Shown: positions 6,659 through 13,799 of the stretch, piece after piece
Layout: each line of letters begins with the position of its first letter
Numbering within the stretch: position 1 is the stretch's first letter
Assembly: GCA_964425135.1 (NCBI GenBank)
Contig: CAYRKW010000077.1
Coordinates: 1 to 13,799 of the forward strand
Source: CAYLLD01 sp964425135
GTDB lineage: Bacteria; Pseudomonadota; Alphaproteobacteria; Rhodobacterales; Rhodobacteraceae
DNA length: 13,799 bases
Reading direction: 5' to 3'
Notes under the pieces: model-generated
Database searches by the model: none
The model's input: only the letters and a program-made list of their open reading frames with translations
What the model was told of the DNA's origin: nothing
Position numbers and translations under genes: made by a program

Positions 6659-8722
6659 TTGGACCTGCTCCGCTCATATGTGCTTTCCGGCGTCGAAGAC
6701 AGCCATCTGACCGACCATGAAATCACGCGGCTGTGCGATCAGATTGAGCTTGAAAAAGACGCAGCAGGCGGTCTGAAAGAGCGTTTGATCTCCGCCTGCG
6801 CGCTCGTCCATGATGCCCCTCACCATCCAGCGCCGCAGGTGCTTGCGGCCAAACTGCTCGAACAATCGCGCATCCGAGAGGATATGCTCGATACATGGGA
6901 AGGTGTCCACACGCGATTTCCTGCGTCCAACACTGCGCTCAGATTTCGGTTGCGCTGGCTGCAACGTCAGGGCCGCATGGCAGAGGCGATTGCGCTTCTT
7001 GACGCACACCCCTGGACGTTTCCGGCCAGTGACGCCCTTCTGATTTCTGAGATCAAAGATGCCGAAACCCAGGATCGCATGTTCGAAAAACTGCTGGCTC
7101 AAGACCCGAACAACACACAAGTTCGCGTCGCCTACGGCAAGTCGCTCTTTTCTCGCGGGGCGCTGATGAAAGCGCTCGATATCTTGGATGAAGTGCGCGA
7201 TGCCCGTCTGTCGCCAAGTGCCAAGCGGGTGCTGGCACGAAATGACGACGCCATCGCTGCTATGGAACAGCTGAGCGCCACCTCGTCGCACAACTCACCT
7301 GCGGGGCCGTCCGCGCTGCGCAACGCGATCAGCGTATTTGCAGATCGCACGATTGATCCACCGCGCGATGACAGTCTGCGCAATATTTCGCTTTATTCAG
7401 GTTCGCTGGGTGCAGGCGGTGCTGAGCGGCAGATGACCCAACTTGCCAGCGCCTTGCACAAACACTCGGTCACGGGTCGCCGGATCAGCGGCGTCGAGGT
7501 CCACGGCGATGTGGAGGTGATCGTCAACACGCTTGATGCGGCGCGCGGCAAGCAGTTTCACTTGCCGACGCTGCTGAAAAATCAGGTGCGGGTGCGCAAT
7601 TTGGGAAAAATGCCGGCACTCTCGGTTGAACTGGAGCCTCCTCTCGACATTCTGGAACCGTTGCGTCCTCTGCTGCCCAAACAGACCCGCTTCGGGCTGG
7701 ATCGTTTAACGAGCCACCTTATCGAAAACCGCCCGGACGTCTTCTACATCTGGCAAGATGGCGCAGTTCTGTCAGGCGTTCTGGCCGCCCTGATCGCTGA
7801 CATACCCCATATCGCCATATCCTTGCGCGGCCTGCCGCCGAACCTGCGACCCGAGATGATGCGGCCTGAGTATCTCGACATGTATCAGGCGCTTGCAGAT
7901 GTCCCAGGCGTGTCCTTTTCAACCAACAGTTACACCGCCGCCGACGCCTACGCCGACTGGATCCAAATTCCGCGCGACCGGTTTTCGGTGATCCACAATT
8001 CCGCTGCCAAACTCGATGCATCGCCCAGCGCCGACAGCCCAAACCGCTGGCACGCCTTCGAAACAGAAACGGCTGATGCGCGCTTTACCCTCTGCGGCGT
8101 CTTCCGCTTCACACCCAACAAACGCGGCCAGCTTTGGATTGACTGGGCTGGGCAAGCGCTCCGCACGCGATCTGACCTTCGTTTTATCCTTGTGGGCGAC
8201 GGCCCTGAGTTTGAAACCTGCAAACAGCGTGCCGCTCAAAGCGACGTCGCATCGCGCATACTCTTTGTGGGCAAAACCGACGACGTCGGCTTTTGGCTTT
8301 CCAAATCAGATGCAATGCTCCTGCTCTCCCGCAACGAAGGCTTGCCCAATGTGCTGATCGAAGCACAGCTTGCAGGATTGCCGGTCATCTCCACCCCGGC
8401 GGGCGGCGCCTCCGAGACTTTCATCGACGGCGAGACCGGATTTCTGCTAAGTTCCGCAACCAACCCGGATTTCGCTGAATTCGCAACCTATCTTGACCGG
8501 CTGATCGCCTCAAACGGAGCGATGTCCGGCAAGGCCAGCGCTTTGGCCAGCCAGCGCCACGACCCGTCCCAAATCCTTGCCAGTACCGTGCGATTTTTAC
8601 GCGGCGAACAGGTCGGCAAGCTGAAACCCAAAAACAACGTTGCGCAAATTGAAAACGGGTCGGCGATCGGTCCAATTGATAAGCGTGCCCTCGATGCCTA
8701 TAAGCAGATCGTTCAGCGTTGA
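6659..8722 (+). CDS. Glycosyltransferase family 4 with N-terminal helical repeats
   Basis: Residues 1 to about 210 are alpha-helical and TPR-like (for example RQGRMAEAIALLDAHP and SRGALMKALDILDEV). A GT-B glycosyltransferase follows. Its N-terminal half carries SGSLGAGGAERQMTQLASAL (248-267), and the C-terminal half carries ILVGDGPE (510-517), ILFVGKTDDV (534-543) and the retaining GT4 E-x7-E motif (Glu560, Glu568) in RNEGLPNVLIEAQ, ending with GETGFLL. It should transfer a sugar from a nucleotide donor onto the growing polysaccharide at the cytosolic face. The length of 687 aa is above the 350-400 aa of plain GT4 enzymes because of the helical extension. The frame opens only after the previous stop, and TTG at 6659 is the first possible start, with GGG 9 bases upstream; GTG at 6680 is an alternative. 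Confidence 0.88.
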   Translation: MDLLRSYVLSGVEDSHLTDHEITRLCDQIELEKDAAGGLKERLISACALVHDAPHHPAPQVLAAKLLEQSRIREDMLDTWEGVHTRFPASNTALRFRLRWLQRQGRMAEAIALLDAHPWTFPASDALLISEIKDAETQDRMFEKLLAQDPNNTQVRVAYGKSLFSRGALMKALDILDEVRDARLSPSAKRVLARNDDAIAAMEQLSATSSHNSPAGPSALRNAISVFADRTIDPPRDDSLRNISLYSGSLGAGGAERQMTQLASALHKHSVTGRRISGVEVHGDVEVIVNTLDAARGKQFHLPTLLKNQVRVRNLGKMPALSVELEPPLDILEPLRPLLPKQTRFGLDRLTSHLIENRPDVFYIWQDGAVLSGVLAALIADIPHIAISLRGLPPNLRPEMMRPEYLDMYQALADVPGVSFSTNSYTAADAYADWIQIPRDRFSVIHNSAAKLDASPSADSPNRWHAFETETADARFTLCGVFRFTPNKRGQLWIDWAGQALRTRSDLRFILVGDGPEFETCKQRAAQSDVASRILFVGKTDDVGFWLSKSDAMLLLSRNEGLPNVLIEAQLAGLPVISTPAGGASETFIDGETGFLLSSATNPDFAEFATYLDRLIASNGAMSGKASALASQRHDPSQILASTVRFLRGEQVGKLKPKNNVAQIENGSAIGPIDKRALDAYKQIVQR

Positions 8723-8752
8723 TCTGTAAAAGTTAGGTAAGGACCCCCGCCC

Positions 8753-9766
8753 ATGCCCAAAGTTCTCGTCACCGGTTCAGCCGGTTTTATCGGCTACCAT
8801 TTGTCTGACCTGTTGCTGCAAGAAGGCTTCGATGTCGTCGGCTTCGATGGCATGACGGATTATTACGACGTTGCCCTCAAAGAGCGGCGCCAGTCGATGC
8901 TCTTGCAAAACCAGCGGTTCAAAGCAGTGAATGAGCGGCTTGAGAACGCGGATGCTGTCATGGACCTTGCCAAAGCAGAAAGGCCGGATGTCATCGTCCA
9001 TCTCGCCGCCCAAGCCGGTGTGCGCTATTCGCTGGAAAACCCGCGATCCTATATAGACGGCAATATCGTTGGCACCTTCAACGTCATGGAGGCGGCGCGC
9101 GAGACGGACTGCAAACACCTCCTGATGGCCTCCACTTCCTCGGCATATGGCGCAAACACCGATATGCCATTCGCCGAAACCGACCGCACGGTTACTCCGC
9201 TCACAATCTACGCCGCAACCAAGCTCGCAAATGAAGCGATGGGCCATTCCTACGCCCATCTGTGGAACATCCCGACAACCATGTTCCGTTTCTTCACAGT
9301 CTACGGCCCTTGGGGCCGCCCCGACATGGCGCTTTTCAAGTTTGTCCGCGCCGGTCTTGATGGCGATCCTATCGACGTCTACGGCCACGGCGAGATGCAG
9401 CGCGATTTCACTTATGTCACAGATCTGGTGCGCGGTATTCGTTTGCTCATCGACGCCGTGCCAGAGCGTCCAGAGACCCCCGAAGATATCAACGACGGCG
9501 ATAGCCTTAGCCCGATTGCCCCCTACCGCCTCGTCAACATCGGCAATTCGCAATCCGTCCCGCTCATCGAGTTTATCGATGAGATTGAGCGCGCCATCGG
9601 CAAGCCCATCGCTCGAAATATGATGGACATGCAAAAAGGCGACGTTCGCGCCACCTGGGCCAATGCCGATCTGTTGCAATCGCTCACGGGCTATACCCCC
9701 AACACAAATATTCGCGACGGTGTGCAACACTTTGTTAACTGGTTTAGAGACTATTATCAGGTCTGA
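8753..9766 (+). CDS. UDP-glucuronate 4-epimerase-like NAD-dependent epimerase
   Basis: This is an extended SDR that probably interconverts UDP-glucuronate and UDP-galacturonate in the cytosol. The NAD-binding motif GSAGFIG lies at residues 8-14, the Ser-containing block STSSAYG at 127-133, and the catalytic YAATK (Tyr153, Lys157) follows. The sequence DYYDVALKERR near 36-46 and the long insertion around 225-245 are typical of the uronate epimerase (GAE/CapI) subgroup rather than GalE. Length 337 aa is normal. The start ATG at 8753 has TAAGGA about 9 bases upstream, 30 bp after the glycosyltransferase stop. In this operon it would supply UDP-GalA to the glycosyltransferases. A related UDP-glucose 4-epimerase or decarboxylase activity is less likely. 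Confidence 0.9.
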   Translation: MPKVLVTGSAGFIGYHLSDLLLQEGFDVVGFDGMTDYYDVALKERRQSMLLQNQRFKAVNERLENADAVMDLAKAERPDVIVHLAAQAGVRYSLENPRSYIDGNIVGTFNVMEAARETDCKHLLMASTSSAYGANTDMPFAETDRTVTPLTIYAATKLANEAMGHSYAHLWNIPTTMFRFFTVYGPWGRPDMALFKFVRAGLDGDPIDVYGHGEMQRDFTYVTDLVRGIRLLIDAVPERPETPEDINDGDSLSPIAPYRLVNIGNSQSVPLIEFIDEIERAIGKPIARNMMDMQKGDVRATWANADLLQSLTGYTPNTNIRDGVQHFVNWFRDYYQV

Positions 9767-9808
9767 GGGCGAACGAGCGGTGGCGGTATCCATTTTGGAT
9801 GAGACGTC

Positions 9809-10621
9809 ATGGATCAGACCCTGCCGAAAGGCTGGTTTCTGAAAGGGATATTAACGTGGATGTCGGTGATCGGATCACTGACCGTCTACGCTATGTCGAC
9901 CCGCTTTTCAGGCGGCGCGCGCAATTACATCTGGGCCGTCGTTATCCCGGTCAGCTGGATTGTCGCCATCACGATCTTTTTCGGTCTCATTGGGCGCATG
10001 GCCCCCCTGCCCGTTCCGCTCGAAATCTTTATCGCAACCGGCATGCTGCCCTATCTCATCTTCCGGCAAATTGTGACGTCCATGCTGCGGTGCGAACGGG
10101 CGCACAGGCATCTCATCATCGCGCGCCTTGGCACAAGCGATGACATTTTCAATGCCGCCGCCATGCTCGAAGCGGTCAGTGCGGTGCTCATCACGATAGT
10201 GACGCTGGTTTTCGTATCCCTCCTCAGCCCGCTCCCCAGACCAGAGAGCCTCCTGATGGTGATCGCGGGCTTCACGCTGGCATGGGCACTTGGCGTCTCC
10301 TTCGGCCGGTTTTGCGCCGTTCTCGCGCGCCATTTCCTGACCATTCCGCGCCTTGTACCGATCCTGCTGCGCCCGCTCTTCTGGATATCCGGCATCTTCT
10401 TTCTCGCAAGCGAGCTGCCCGCGCCGATCGCAAACATCTTATGGTGGAACCCGCTCCTGCACTGCATCGAAATCCTCAGAGACGGCTATTTCGCGTCCTT
10501 CCACGCCAGCACCACCAGCGGTTTTGTCCCGCTCGCCTATATCGCCGTTTTTTATTTCGGCGCGAAACTCATCGACGCAGGCGTTTACTCCAGCAGTAAT
10601 ACGGCGGTTCTCACATCGTGA
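9809..10621 (+). CDS. kpsM: Capsule ABC transporter permease (KpsM-like)
   Basis: This is the membrane subunit of an ABC-2 type exporter that moves lipid-linked capsular polysaccharide across the inner membrane. The protein (270 aa) has six hydrophobic segments at about 41-61, 72-90, 118-139, 147-172, 183-200 and 237-254. The NPLLHCIEILRDGYF motif (214-228) before the last helix is characteristic of KpsM/Wzm proteins. The length fits the family. The ATG at 9809 has GGATGAGA upstream. Its TGA overlaps the GTG start of the ATPase gene (GTGA), the usual coupling of kpsM and kpsT. No full alignment was possible, but the pairing with the ATPase and KpsE-like gene makes the role quite sure. Confidence 0.92.
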   Translation: MDQTLPKGWFLKGILTWMSVIGSLTVYAMSTRFSGGARNYIWAVVIPVSWIVAITIFFGLIGRMAPLPVPLEIFIATGMLPYLIFRQIVTSMLRCERAHRHLIIARLGTSDDIFNAAAMLEAVSAVLITIVTLVFVSLLSPLPRPESLLMVIAGFTLAWALGVSFGRFCAVLARHFLTIPRLVPILLRPLFWISGIFFLASELPAPIANILWWNPLLHCIEILRDGYFASFHASTTSGFVPLAYIAVFYFGAKLIDAGVYSSSNTAVLTS

Positions 10622-11283
10622 TCATCATCTCGCACGTCAGCCACAGCGCAGGCGGCAAACTCCTGCTCAACGACATCAATCTGCGCATAAATCACGGCGA
10701 CCGAGTTGGCATTCTTGCCTCCAGCGGCGGCGGCAAAACCACGCTCGCACGTATCCTGTCAGGCGCACGCACACCCGACACAGGCCGGGTTTGGAGTGAT
10801 GCAACACTCTCTTGGCCCCTCACCTATTCGCCGATCCTCAACAGCCAACTCACCGTCAGCGCCAATATCACCATGATCGCTTTAATGCGCGGCCTTGATC
10901 CCGACCGCATTATTGCACAGACGATTGCACTCCTTGGCTCGGACACCACGCTGCATCAGCGCATTGCTGATCTCTCCCCGGGCGGCAAGCTGCAAATCAT
11001 CGTCTCGCTCACTCTCGCGATGCGCTTTGATTTCTACCTTGCGGACGAGATGCCATCACTTGCCGTCTCGCCTTTCAGAGACCGTTTCGAATACGCGTTC
11101 GAGCAGCGCCTGACGCAATCGGGCCTGATCCTCCTCACCCGCCACGCTCATCTTTTGAAATCACATTGCCACAGCTTCTATGCGTTATGTGAGGGGCGCT
11201 TGATCCCCTGCGAAAGCGCGCAAAACGCCAAAGATATCGTGGAATACTCCGATGAAAGGACCGCGCAGCATGTCAGCGCCTGA
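10618..11283 (+). CDS. kpsT: Capsule ABC transporter ATPase (KpsT-like)
   Basis: This is the nucleotide-binding subunit that powers the KpsM exporter. It is short (221 aa), as usual for KpsT. The Walker A region is ASSGGGKTT with Lys40, where the first glycine of the classical motif is Ala34. The signature is LSPGGK (119-124) instead of LSGGQ, and the Walker B/catalytic pair is YLADE with Asp143 and Glu144. A histidine in LLTRHAH (His176) serves as H-loop. These departures resemble those I recall for a KpsT subgroup in Rhodobacterales, and the catalytic residues are kept. The gene starts at GTG 10618 inside the kpsM stop and ends overlapping the next gene. Confidence 0.9.
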   Translation: MIIISHVSHSAGGKLLLNDINLRINHGDRVGILASSGGGKTTLARILSGARTPDTGRVWSDATLSWPLTYSPILNSQLTVSANITMIALMRGLDPDRIIAQTIALLGSDTTLHQRIADLSPGGKLQIIVSLTLAMRFDFYLADEMPSLAVSPFRDRFEYAFEQRLTQSGLILLTRHAHLLKSHCHSFYALCEGRLIPCESAQNAKDIVEYSDERTAQHVSA

Positions 11284-12256
11284 GTTTAATCCCAAAGTAG
11301 CCTTGTCCGAAGAGATCAACGAAGCGCGGCTCGAAGAGTGGCGCAAGTCACGCGCCGAATTGGCAGCCAAGAGCAAAGCAGAAAGGCTGCGCCGTGCCGA
11401 AGAGGATAAGGCCGAGCGTTTGCGCAAATTTGAAGACGAAAAAGCGCAACGCGTCCGGGATGCGGCGCGCAAACGGGCGCAGGAAGAAGCCGCTGTCAAA
11501 GCCGAACGCCGCGCCCGCGCGCAGACGCAATTGCCCAGCCGCGTCGAAATAGATGCTGCCGCACAGCGGATCGAACAGCGCCGCGCCAAAGAGCGCCGCG
11601 CCTTTTTGGGCTATTTCCTCGCTTTCGTGATCCTGCCCACTGCCGCCATCGGACTATATTTGTTTACCCTCGCGACACCACTTTTTGAGGCGCGCACCAA
11701 ACTGATGATGCTCCGCGAAGGCATCAGCCAACCGCGCCCTGATGCCGGTTTGTTTGGATCAATTCAGTCGCAAAACGGCGCAGGTGAGATGGTGCGCGAC
11801 ATTGTCCTCTCGCCTGCGATGCTGGAGGCGCTCAATACGCAGGCCGATTTCACCAGCGCCCTGTCCAAGCCCGAAATCGACGTCTTCACACGCTTTGCAC
11901 CGTCTAGTTTGATGCAAGAAACCCAGCAAAGTGAGTTCGAGCGTTTTGTCACTCTCACACTTGATGCGTCAAATGAAACCGGCGAGCTGCGCATCAAAGG
12001 GCCAGACGCTCAAGCCATCGCGCGCTACTCGGAGATTGTGTTGCAAAATCTGAACACGCGTGTTGCCGAAATTTCGCAATCCCTGCCCGAAAGCCAGCGC
12101 ATTCAAGTGACCCAAACCACCCCAACCTACACCAGCAATATTGCTGTTTATCCGCGCCGTATCGAAAGTCTGCTAACAGCGCTCGCGATATTCGCAGCCG
12201 CCTTTGCCATAGGCCGGATCACAGTTGGTGCTGCAAAGACACACGCCAGAATTTGA
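11270..12256 (+). CDS. kpsE: Capsule export inner-membrane protein (KpsE-like, PCP family)
   Basis: KpsE proteins span the periplasm and link the inner-membrane ABC exporter to the outer-membrane channel. This 328-aa protein has a highly charged helical N-terminal region (about 15-110, rich in Lys/Arg/Glu/Ala) in the cytosol. A transmembrane segment follows (about 112-135), then a periplasmic part of about 160 residues, and a second membrane segment (about 298-320). AVYPRRIESLL directly before it matches the YPRR motif seen before the last helix of KpsE proteins. I chose ATG 11270, preceded by AAAGGA; an upstream ATG at 11252 has no good SD. It overlaps kpsT by 14 bp. The short periplasmic part and long cytosolic helix differ from E. 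coli KpsE, so the assignment is good but not certain. Confidence 0.82.
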   Translation: MSAPEFNPKVALSEEINEARLEEWRKSRAELAAKSKAERLRRAEEDKAERLRKFEDEKAQRVRDAARKRAQEEAAVKAERRARAQTQLPSRVEIDAAAQRIEQRRAKERRAFLGYFLAFVILPTAAIGLYLFTLATPLFEARTKLMMLREGISQPRPDAGLFGSIQSQNGAGEMVRDIVLSPAMLEALNTQADFTSALSKPEIDVFTRFAPSSLMQETQQSEFERFVTLTLDASNETGELRIKGPDAQAIARYSEIVLQNLNTRVAEISQSLPESQRIQVTQTTPTYTSNIAVYPRRIESLLTALAIFAAAFAIGRITVGAAKTHARI

Positions 12257-12270
12257 GACAGGAATAAGCG

Positions 12271-12288
12271 CGGATTTGAAAAAATCCG
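12271..12288 (+). terminator. AT-rich hairpin with GAAA loop after kpsE-like gene
   Basis: CGGATTT (12271-12277) and AAATCCG (12282-12288) are perfect complements around a GAAA tetraloop, 15 bases after the kpsE-like stop. The downstream sequence is AT-rich (TAAGATTTTAGG) but has no clean T-tract, so it may be a weak or partial terminator, or a processing or stability hairpin that separates expression of the dehydrogenase gene from the export genes. Confidence 0.4.
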
Positions 12289-12295
12289 TAAGATT

Positions 12296-12341
12296 TTAGG
12301 CAATAATTTTACCACTTGTTAGGCAAATTCGCTCCAATTGG
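12296..12341. promoter_or_regulatory. TTAGGCAA repeats and palindrome upstream of the dehydrogenase gene
   Basis: TTAGGCAA occurs at 12296-12303 and again at 12319-12326, 23 bp apart, close to two helical turns. A 10-bp palindrome, TCCAATTGGA, lies at 12333-12342. All are inside the 121-bp gap before the nucleotide-sugar dehydrogenase gene, by far the longest gap in the plus-strand locus. This is consistent with an internal promoter or operator, but no -35/-10 pair is convincing. Confidence 0.35.
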
Positions 12342-12377
12342 AACTCACCAGTTTAGGGGAGGAAAAGGAGCTCATGA

Positions 12378-13724
12378 ATGTCTAATGCACTGGCGGAACA
12401 GCAAGGGATCTATTTTCCGTTTCCCAAGCACACCGGTCCAAAATCTGACGACGAGAACATCGCAATTGTCGGCTTGGGATATGTCGGATTACCGCTCTCC
12501 ATCGCACTTGCCGAAACCCATGAAACCGTTGTCGGCTATGACATCGACCAACGGCGGGTGGAGGCTCTGGACAAAGCCATCGACTGGACGGGCGAGGTTG
12601 ATACATTATCGCTTGTCAGCAGCACGCTATCCATTTCAAACCACGTTGCGTCTCTGGCTACCGCGAACTTCTATATCATCGCCGTCCCCACACCTGTCGA
12701 TGCCCGCCGTCGACCTGATCTGTCCAACCTGCGGCGCGCCTGCCGCACAGTTGGGCGCTACCTCAAACCCGATGATGTGGTCGTATTCGAATCCACCGTC
12801 TATCCCGGCGCAACCGAAGAGGTCTGCGCACCCGAATTGTCCAAAGCCTCAAACCTGCAATGCGGTGTCGATTTCAACATTGCCTACAGCCCCGAACGCA
12901 TCAGCCCTGGGGACGCCAAACATGGGCTAAAGCAAATCAAGAAAATCGTCTCCGCCGATAACGCAGACACACTTGATCGCGTCGCGCGGCTTTACGAGCG
13001 GGTCGTGCCGGCCGGAATTCACCGCGCACCTACAATTCAGGTTGCTGAAGCTGCGAAAGTGTTCGAAAACACCCAGCGCGATGTGAATATTGCCCTGATG
13101 AACGAGTTTTCACTCCTGTGCGACCGCATGGGCATCCGCACGCAAAACGTCATCGATGCGACCCAAACAAAATGGAATGCCCTCCCGTTTACTCCCGGTC
13201 TCGTCGGCGGTCACTGCATCGGCGTTGACCCCTATTATTTGGCCTATAAAGCCGAGGAATACGGGATGGAGACAGAAATACTCACCGCCAGCCGTCGCTT
13301 GAACGAACGCATGGGCCCGCTCATCGCCCAGCGCGCCATCAAATTCCTGTCGCTCAAAGGCACACCGCCCGCATCGGCCCGCATTGGCATCGTCGGTCTG
13401 AGCTTCAAGGAAGATGTGCCAGACCTGCGCAATTCGAAGGTTTTTAGTATCATCGACGAGCTGAAAAGCTATGCCGCAAGCCCGCTCGTCTACGATCCGG
13501 TTGTGACGGCAACCGCCGCCTTTGCTCATGGTGTTCAAACCGTTGAATTAACAGAGTTCGATGATCTTGACGTTTTGATCCTTGCGGTGCCGCATCGCGA
13601 CGCGATGAAATCACTGCGCCCAACGCTCAATGAACGCCTGTCCGAAGGCGCATTGGTGATGGACATCAAATCGGTGTTGAGCGCAGAAACCCTGAGCGAA
13701 ACCGCAACACTATGGAGCCTTTGA
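12378..13724 (+). CDS. UDP-N-acetylhexosamine 6-dehydrogenase (TviB/WbpA-like)
   Basis: This enzyme oxidises C6 of a UDP-N-acetylhexosamine with two NAD+ to the uronic acid (UDP-GlcNAcA or similar) for capsule synthesis. The Rossmann motif VGLGYVGLPL is at residues 31-40. EAAKVFENTQRD (224-235, with Lys228) and the catalytic Cys280 in GGHCIGVDPYYL are the active-site blocks; the KWNALPFTPGLVGGHC context resembles TviB/WbpA more than glucose-specific Ugd. The C-terminal UDP-binding domain carries LSFKEDVPDLRNS (341-353). The length of 448 aa is a little over the usual 420-436 because of a 25-residue N-terminal extension. The ATG at 12378 lies 7 bases after AGGAG, within a purine-rich stretch (12356-12370); an overlapping ATG at 12374 opens only a 3-codon frame. 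ManNAc or GlcNAc specificity cannot be decided here. Confidence 0.92.
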   Translation: MSNALAEQQGIYFPFPKHTGPKSDDENIAIVGLGYVGLPLSIALAETHETVVGYDIDQRRVEALDKAIDWTGEVDTLSLVSSTLSISNHVASLATANFYIIAVPTPVDARRRPDLSNLRRACRTVGRYLKPDDVVVFESTVYPGATEEVCAPELSKASNLQCGVDFNIAYSPERISPGDAKHGLKQIKKIVSADNADTLDRVARLYERVVPAGIHRAPTIQVAEAAKVFENTQRDVNIALMNEFSLLCDRMGIRTQNVIDATQTKWNALPFTPGLVGGHCIGVDPYYLAYKAEEYGMETEILTASRRLNERMGPLIAQRAIKFLSLKGTPPASARIGIVGLSFKEDVPDLRNSKVFSIIDELKSYAASPLVYDPVVTATAAFAHGVQTVELTEFDDLDVLILAVPHRDAMKSLRPTLNERLSEGALVMDIKSVLSAETLSETATLWSL

Positions 13725-13799
13725 TCCCCAGCTTAGAACGCCGTCCCATAAATCTGACCCCTTCTGACAAGCCATTAGCGTCGCTGACCAACCGCGGCG

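Noticed and set aside
8777..9793. 338-residue minus-strand frame opposite the epimerase
   Set aside because: Long because of GC-rich codon periodicity; the plus-strand frame has unmistakable epimerase motifs.
1..13799. CRISPR arrays, tRNA/rRNA genes, insertion sequences, toxin-antitoxin or phage defence genes
   Set aside because: No regular repeat-spacer pattern, no tRNA-like cloverleaf, no transposase frame and no defence-type domains were seen.

Overview
The window looks like a chromosomal segment of an alphaproteobacterium, most likely Rhodobacterales (roseobacter/Rhodobacteraceae). This is an inference from recalled gene order (uvrC next to an SDR – Na+/Ca2+ antiporter – small zinc-ribbon protein – S49 peptidase block), from the KpsM/KpsT/KpsE-like sequence types, and from moderately high-GC coding DNA with AT-rich intergenic gaps. 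No search could be run.

Layout. Positions 1-568 hold no gene I can support, but contain a phased set of 11-bp TGTGCAT units (134-184) and an AT-rich inverted repeat (479-504). Minus-strand genes fill 569-5565. uvrC (569-2473) stands alone. A 339-bp AT-rich gap (2474-2812) follows, with a consensus DnaA box and a degenerate second copy next to it. Then comes a tightly packed four-gene minus-strand operon, read from 5565 down to 2813: S49 peptidase, a 57-aa membrane/Cys4 microprotein missed by simple ORF calling, a CaCA-type Na+/Ca2+ exchanger, and a pteridine-reductase-like SDR that starts inside the exchanger's stop codon (GTGA overlap).

A divergent AT-rich intergenic region (5566-5743) with a 7+8+7 inverted repeat separates this from a plus-strand capsule/exopolysaccharide locus (5744-13724). 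Its order is: SGNH-like protein with a GSCR motif; helical-repeat + GT4 glycosyltransferase; UDP-glucuronate 4-epimerase-like protein; KpsM-like ABC permease; KpsT-like ATPase; KpsE-like inner-membrane export protein; and, after a 121-bp leader with a hairpin and repeats, a UDP-N-acetylhexosamine 6-dehydrogenase of the TviB/WbpA type.

Together the plus-strand genes make a coherent ABC-transporter-dependent (group 2-like) surface polysaccharide module. Two enzymes supply uronic-type sugar nucleotides (likely UDP-GalA and a UDP-HexNAcA), one or more proteins assemble or decorate the chain, and KpsMT plus KpsE carry it across the inner membrane. The outer-membrane exporter (KpsD), the Kdo transferases (KpsC/KpsS) and further glycosyltransferases are not in this window, so the locus is either split or continues elsewhere. 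I did not find a clearly new defence or mobile system. The most unusual items are the GSCR protein with its one-stop, same-frame junction to the glycosyltransferase, the phased 11-bp repeats, and the DnaA-box region.
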